Part shown: positions 54,105 to 56,447 of the stretch, piece by piece
How positions within the stretch are numbered: the first letter of the stretch is position 1
How the letters are laid out: each line of letters begins with the position of its first letter
From: Kiloniellaceae bacterium
Lineage (GTDB): Bacteria > Pseudomonadota > Alphaproteobacteria > Kiloniellales > Kiloniellaceae
DNA length: 56,447 bases
Direction: 5' to 3'
NCBI GenBank assembly: GCA_009377535.1
Contig: WHTV01000019.1
Coordinates: 1 to 56,447 of the forward strand
Position numbers and translations under genes: made by a program
The notes under the pieces: generated by a model
Told to the model about the DNA's origin: nothing
Database searches by the model: none
The model's input: only the letters and a program-made list of their open reading frames with translations

Positions 54105-55406
54105 ATGATCGACGGCTTGCTGGACCATCCCTTGCGCGCGACGCTGAACGCGGAGGTCCATTCGCGCCCCTTCGCCACGCTGCAGGCACCCGAGCGCATC
54201 AGCCACCTGGCGCTGCTGTCCGGCGAGGGCGCCGCCGAGCGCGAACGGCGCCACGTGGCCGAGCTCTGCCAGAGCCGCGGCGTTGCCGGACCGGCGGAAA
54301 ACGCCAACCATATCTTCTGCGACCTCGGGCCGTTCCGCCTGAAGTGGGAAAGGCACACCGAGTTTTCGACCTATACTTTCTTCGTCAGTGGCCCTTTCCG
54401 CGATGCTCCCTTTGCCGGGCGTGCCATCGACCGGGTGCCGAAGGAATGGATTGCCGGCCTGCCCGGCGACATGCTGGTCGGCGTTCACCTGGAAATGCTG
54501 CCCACCGCCGCGCCGGAGCCCGAGGCGGCGGACCTGCAGAGCGCTTTCGGCCACGACAGCATCAACGGCAGCCTGGTGTCGGGCGGCGCCGCGGCGGTCT
54601 GGATGGATTTCCGCGTCCAGGACGACGGCTTCGTCCGCATCCTCCTGCGCGATGCCAAACTGCGGCCGCGCCAGGCCGGGCGCCTGGTACAGCGCCTGCT
54701 GGAGATCGAGACCTACCGCATGATGGCGCTGCTGGCCTTCCCGGCGGCCAAGCGGCACAGCGGCGGCCTGGCCGCCGTCGGCGAGCGGCTGACCAGCATC
54801 ACCGGCCGGCTGTCGGAGATCGAGGACATGGGCGCCGAGCGCAAGCTGCTCGACGAACTGATGAAGCTGTCCTCGGAGATCGAGGACGTCGCCGCGGCCA
54901 CCACCTACCGCTTCAGCGCCGCGCGAGCCTACTACGCCCTGGTGCTGCGCCGTGTCGAGGAGCTGCGCGAGCAGCGCGTCGAGGGCCTGCAGACCCTCAG
55001 CGAGTTCGTCGATCGCCGCCTGGCACCGGCCATGCGCACCTGTGAGGCGGTGTCCGAGCGCCTGGAGACCCTGTCGCGGCGGGTGTCGCGCGCCAGCCAG
55101 CTGTTGCGCGCCCGGGTCGAGATCCAGCTGGAGGCGCAGAACCGCGATCTGCTCGAGTCGATGAACCGCCGCGCGCATCTGCAGCTGCGCCTGCAGCAGA
55201 CGGTCGAGGGCCTGTCGGTGGCCGCCATCACCTACTATCTCGCCAGCCTGGTCGGCTATTTGGCCAAGGGCGCCAAGGCAGTGGGGCTGCCGGTCGACCC
55301 CGATCTGGCGATCGCCGCCGCCATTCCCCTGGTCGCGCTGGCCACCTGGCTCGGCCTGCGCCGGCTGCACCGCCACCTGCGGCGCGAAGGCGGCGCCACG
55401 GACTGA
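54105..55406 (+). CDS. DUF3422 membrane-anchored protein
   Basis: A 433-residue protein of the alphaproteobacterial DUF3422 family. It starts HPLRATLNAEVHSRPFATLQAPERISHLALLSG, a family signature, continues with FSTYTFFV and a long helical region (about 190-370) likely to form coiled coils, and ends with two hydrophobic segments (about 373-392 and 402-422). It is probably an inner-membrane protein with a large cytosolic part. The function is unknown. It is divergent from tldD across 156 bp and precedes coxB. Confidence 0.87.
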   Translation: MIDGLLDHPLRATLNAEVHSRPFATLQAPERISHLALLSGEGAAERERRHVAELCQSRGVAGPAENANHIFCDLGPFRLKWERHTEFSTYTFFVSGPFRDAPFAGRAIDRVPKEWIAGLPGDMLVGVHLEMLPTAAPEPEAADLQSAFGHDSINGSLVSGGAAAVWMDFRVQDDGFVRILLRDAKLRPRQAGRLVQRLLEIETYRMMALLAFPAAKRHSGGLAAVGERLTSITGRLSEIEDMGAERKLLDELMKLSSEIEDVAAATTYRFSAARAYYALVLRRVEELREQRVEGLQTLSEFVDRRLAPAMRTCEAVSERLETLSRRVSRASQLLRARVEIQLEAQNRDLLESMNRRAHLQLRLQQTVEGLSVAAITYYLASLVGYLAKGAKAVGLPVDPDLAIAAAIPLVALATWLGLRRLHRHLRREGGATD

Positions 55407-55555
55407 CTCCACGAAGTTGATTTCGGCCGCGGGCCGCACGGCCGGTTGCGTCATTCGGTCGCACCGCTGGCCGGGGACTCTCAGGGCTGGGCGGATGATC
55501 TATCATTGCGGTGCTTGGGAAGGGCGAATCCCGAGGCCGGCTGCGGCTTTGCCGC

Positions 55556-55584
55556 CCTTGTGAAGCCATCGGCCTTGGTATAGT
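55556..55584 (+). promoter_or_regulatory. Candidate coxB promoter in the 269-bp upstream gap
   Basis: TATAGT at 55579-55584 is preceded by CTTGG (extended -10), with CTTGTG 16 bp upstream as a weak -35. The coxB ATG lies 92 bp downstream. The rest of 55407-55675 contains only small GC-rich hairpins (for example GCGGC/GCCGC near 55543-55555) and no gene. Confidence 0.4.
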
Positions 55585-55675
55585 TTGCGCTCGCCTTGGC
55601 GATGCCAGGCCGCCCAAGGGGGACCGCGCAGACTTGCGCAATGGAGCGGCCGGGAGGCAAGGATTTGCAGGAACG

Positions 55676-56447
55676 ATGGGAAATGCAGCTATGACCTTCC
55701 TGAGCCGGCTCGGCATCTCAGCCGCCGCCTTCTTGTTCACGCTCGGCGCCACGGCGTTCGGTACCGGCCTGCCCGGCCGCGCGCTCGCCGCGACGCAGAA
55801 TTACGACATGGGCCTGCCACAGGCCGTCACACCGGTCATGGAGCGCATCGTCTCTTTCCACAACGAGCTGCTCATCATCATCACGGTGATCACGGTCTTC
55901 GTGATGATGCTGCTGCTCTGGGTGATGTACCGCTACTCGGAGAAGCGCAACCCGACGCCTTCGAAGACTACCCATAACGTCGTGCTGGAGCTGGCCTGGA
56001 CGGTCATCCCGGTGGCGATTCTCATCGTCATCGCCGTGCCGTCGTTCCGCCTGCTCTACTTCGCCGACCGGGTCGAGGATGCCGACATCACCATCAAGGC
56101 GGTCGGCCGCCAGTGGTACTGGTCTTTCGAATATCCCGACCACGGTAACTTTGCCTTCGATTCCTTCATTGTCCCCGACAGCGACCTGCAGCCGGGCCAG
56201 CCGCGCCTGCTCACGGCCGACAACGCGCTGGTCCTGCCGGTCGACACCAATATCCGCATCCTGGTTACCGCCAGCGACGTGCTGCACAACTTCGCCATGC
56301 CGTCCTTCGGCCTCAAGACAGACGCCGTGCCGGGGCGCATCAACGAGACCTGGGCTTACGTGCCCGCGGAATACGCCGGCCAGACCTTCTACGGCCAGTG
56401 CTCGGAACTCTGCGGCACCGGTCACGCCTTCATGCCGATCATGATCC
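55676..56447 (+). CDS. coxB: Cytochrome c oxidase subunit II (3' truncated by window end)
   Basis: 257 codons are visible and the frame is still open at the window edge. A signal peptide (about 1-39, ALA-ATQ) and two transmembrane helices (about 64-86 and 107-129) precede the periplasmic cupredoxin domain. WYWSFEYPD (147-155) is the electron-entry patch. CuA ligands are H204 (DVLHNFAMPS), C242, E244, C246, H250 and M253 (CSELCGTGHAFM), all present. It should pass electrons from cytochrome c to heme a. ATG 55676 is preceded by AGGA; an ATG at 55691 is possible. Only the last part of the CuA domain is missing. Confidence 0.96.
   Translation, partial: MGNAAMTFLSRLGISAAAFLFTLGATAFGTGLPGRALAATQNYDMGLPQAVTPVMERIVSFHNELLIIITVITVFVMMLLLWVMYRYSEKRNPTPSKTTHNVVLELAWTVIPVAILIVIAVPSFRLLYFADRVEDADITIKAVGRQWYWSFEYPDHGNFAFDSFIVPDSDLQPGQPRLLTADNALVLPVDTNIRILVTASDVLHNFAMPSFGLKTDAVPGRINETWAYVPAEYAGQTFYGQCSELCGTGHAFMPIMI

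Overview
This window looks like ordinary chromosomal DNA from a high-GC alphaproteobacterium, most likely Rhodospirillales in the broad sense. The evidence is family content and gene order, not a database search. It includes lineage-typical families (DUF3035, DUF3422, DUF3775, DUF4170, two PAS_5 proteins), the ileS-lspA-DUF3035-M16-M16 order, the mutL/rsmD/rluB/tadA neighbourhood, an msbA-DUF374-lpxK-acyltransferase lipid A run, and cytochrome c oxidase subunit II at the right edge. I see no phage, transposase, integrase, CRISPR array or defence island. The most interesting features lie in structured non-coding DNA and RNA.

Layout. 1-2.9 kb: 3' end of a tRNA-Leu, folE with a pteridine-reductase-like SDR, then a short cytosolic hybrid histidine kinase. 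2.9-4.4 kb: a LuxR-type response regulator and a lone receiver protein, both on the minus strand. 4.5-8.1 kb: ArsC/YffB protein, MFS transporter, MaoC hydratase, ribF. 8.1-15 kb: ileS, lspA, a DUF3035 lipoprotein and two M16 peptidases (one catalytic, one without the zinc motif). 15.1-19 kb: a 43-residue membrane protein, an AidB-like acyl-CoA dehydrogenase, mutL. 19-23.1 kb: rsmD, rluB, a C26 amidase and DUF3775 (minus), tadA and a DOPA-dioxygenase-like protein (plus), and a UPF0016/GDT1 protein preceded by what I read as a yybP-ykoY manganese riboswitch.

23.5-29 kb: speD-speE, a GNAT, purD, xseA with an M23 peptidase. 29-34 kb: lipid A/outer-membrane block (LpxL-like acyltransferase, lpxK, DUF374, msbA) and a lipid kinase. 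34.7-38.9 kb: pmbA, a GNAT, and leuA with a strong terminator and an upstream leader peptide plus competing hairpins that resemble a leucine attenuator. 39-40.3 kb: two PAS_5 proteins. 40.4-43.6 kb: ubiD, nfeD and an SPFH protein. A 269-bp perfect-ended inverted repeat that can fold into a three-way junction exactly fills the gap between the nfeD stop and the ubiD start. 44-47.4 kb: DUF4170, a YGSN-motif protein, a DUF3047 lipoprotein (apparently leaderless), an ETF-beta-type lysine methyltransferase and ubiA. 47.4-56.4 kb: rsmE followed by 28-bp tandem repeats, gshA, small secreted/membrane proteins, RidA, a sulfotransferase, tldD (partner of pmbA), DUF3422 and coxB (cut by the window end).

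The genes group by function: pterin/flavin cofactors (folE, SDR, ribF), envelope biogenesis (lspA, DUF3035, msbA, lpxK, acyltransferases, M23), translation and RNA modification (ileS, rsmD, rluB, tadA, rsmE), DNA repair (mutL, xseA, AidB), polyamines (speD/E), ubiquinone and respiration (ubiA, ubiD, coxB), and the TldD/PmbA protease pair. Regulation visible in the sequence includes a riboswitch, an attenuator candidate, a leaderless promoter, several terminators and operator-like palindromes.
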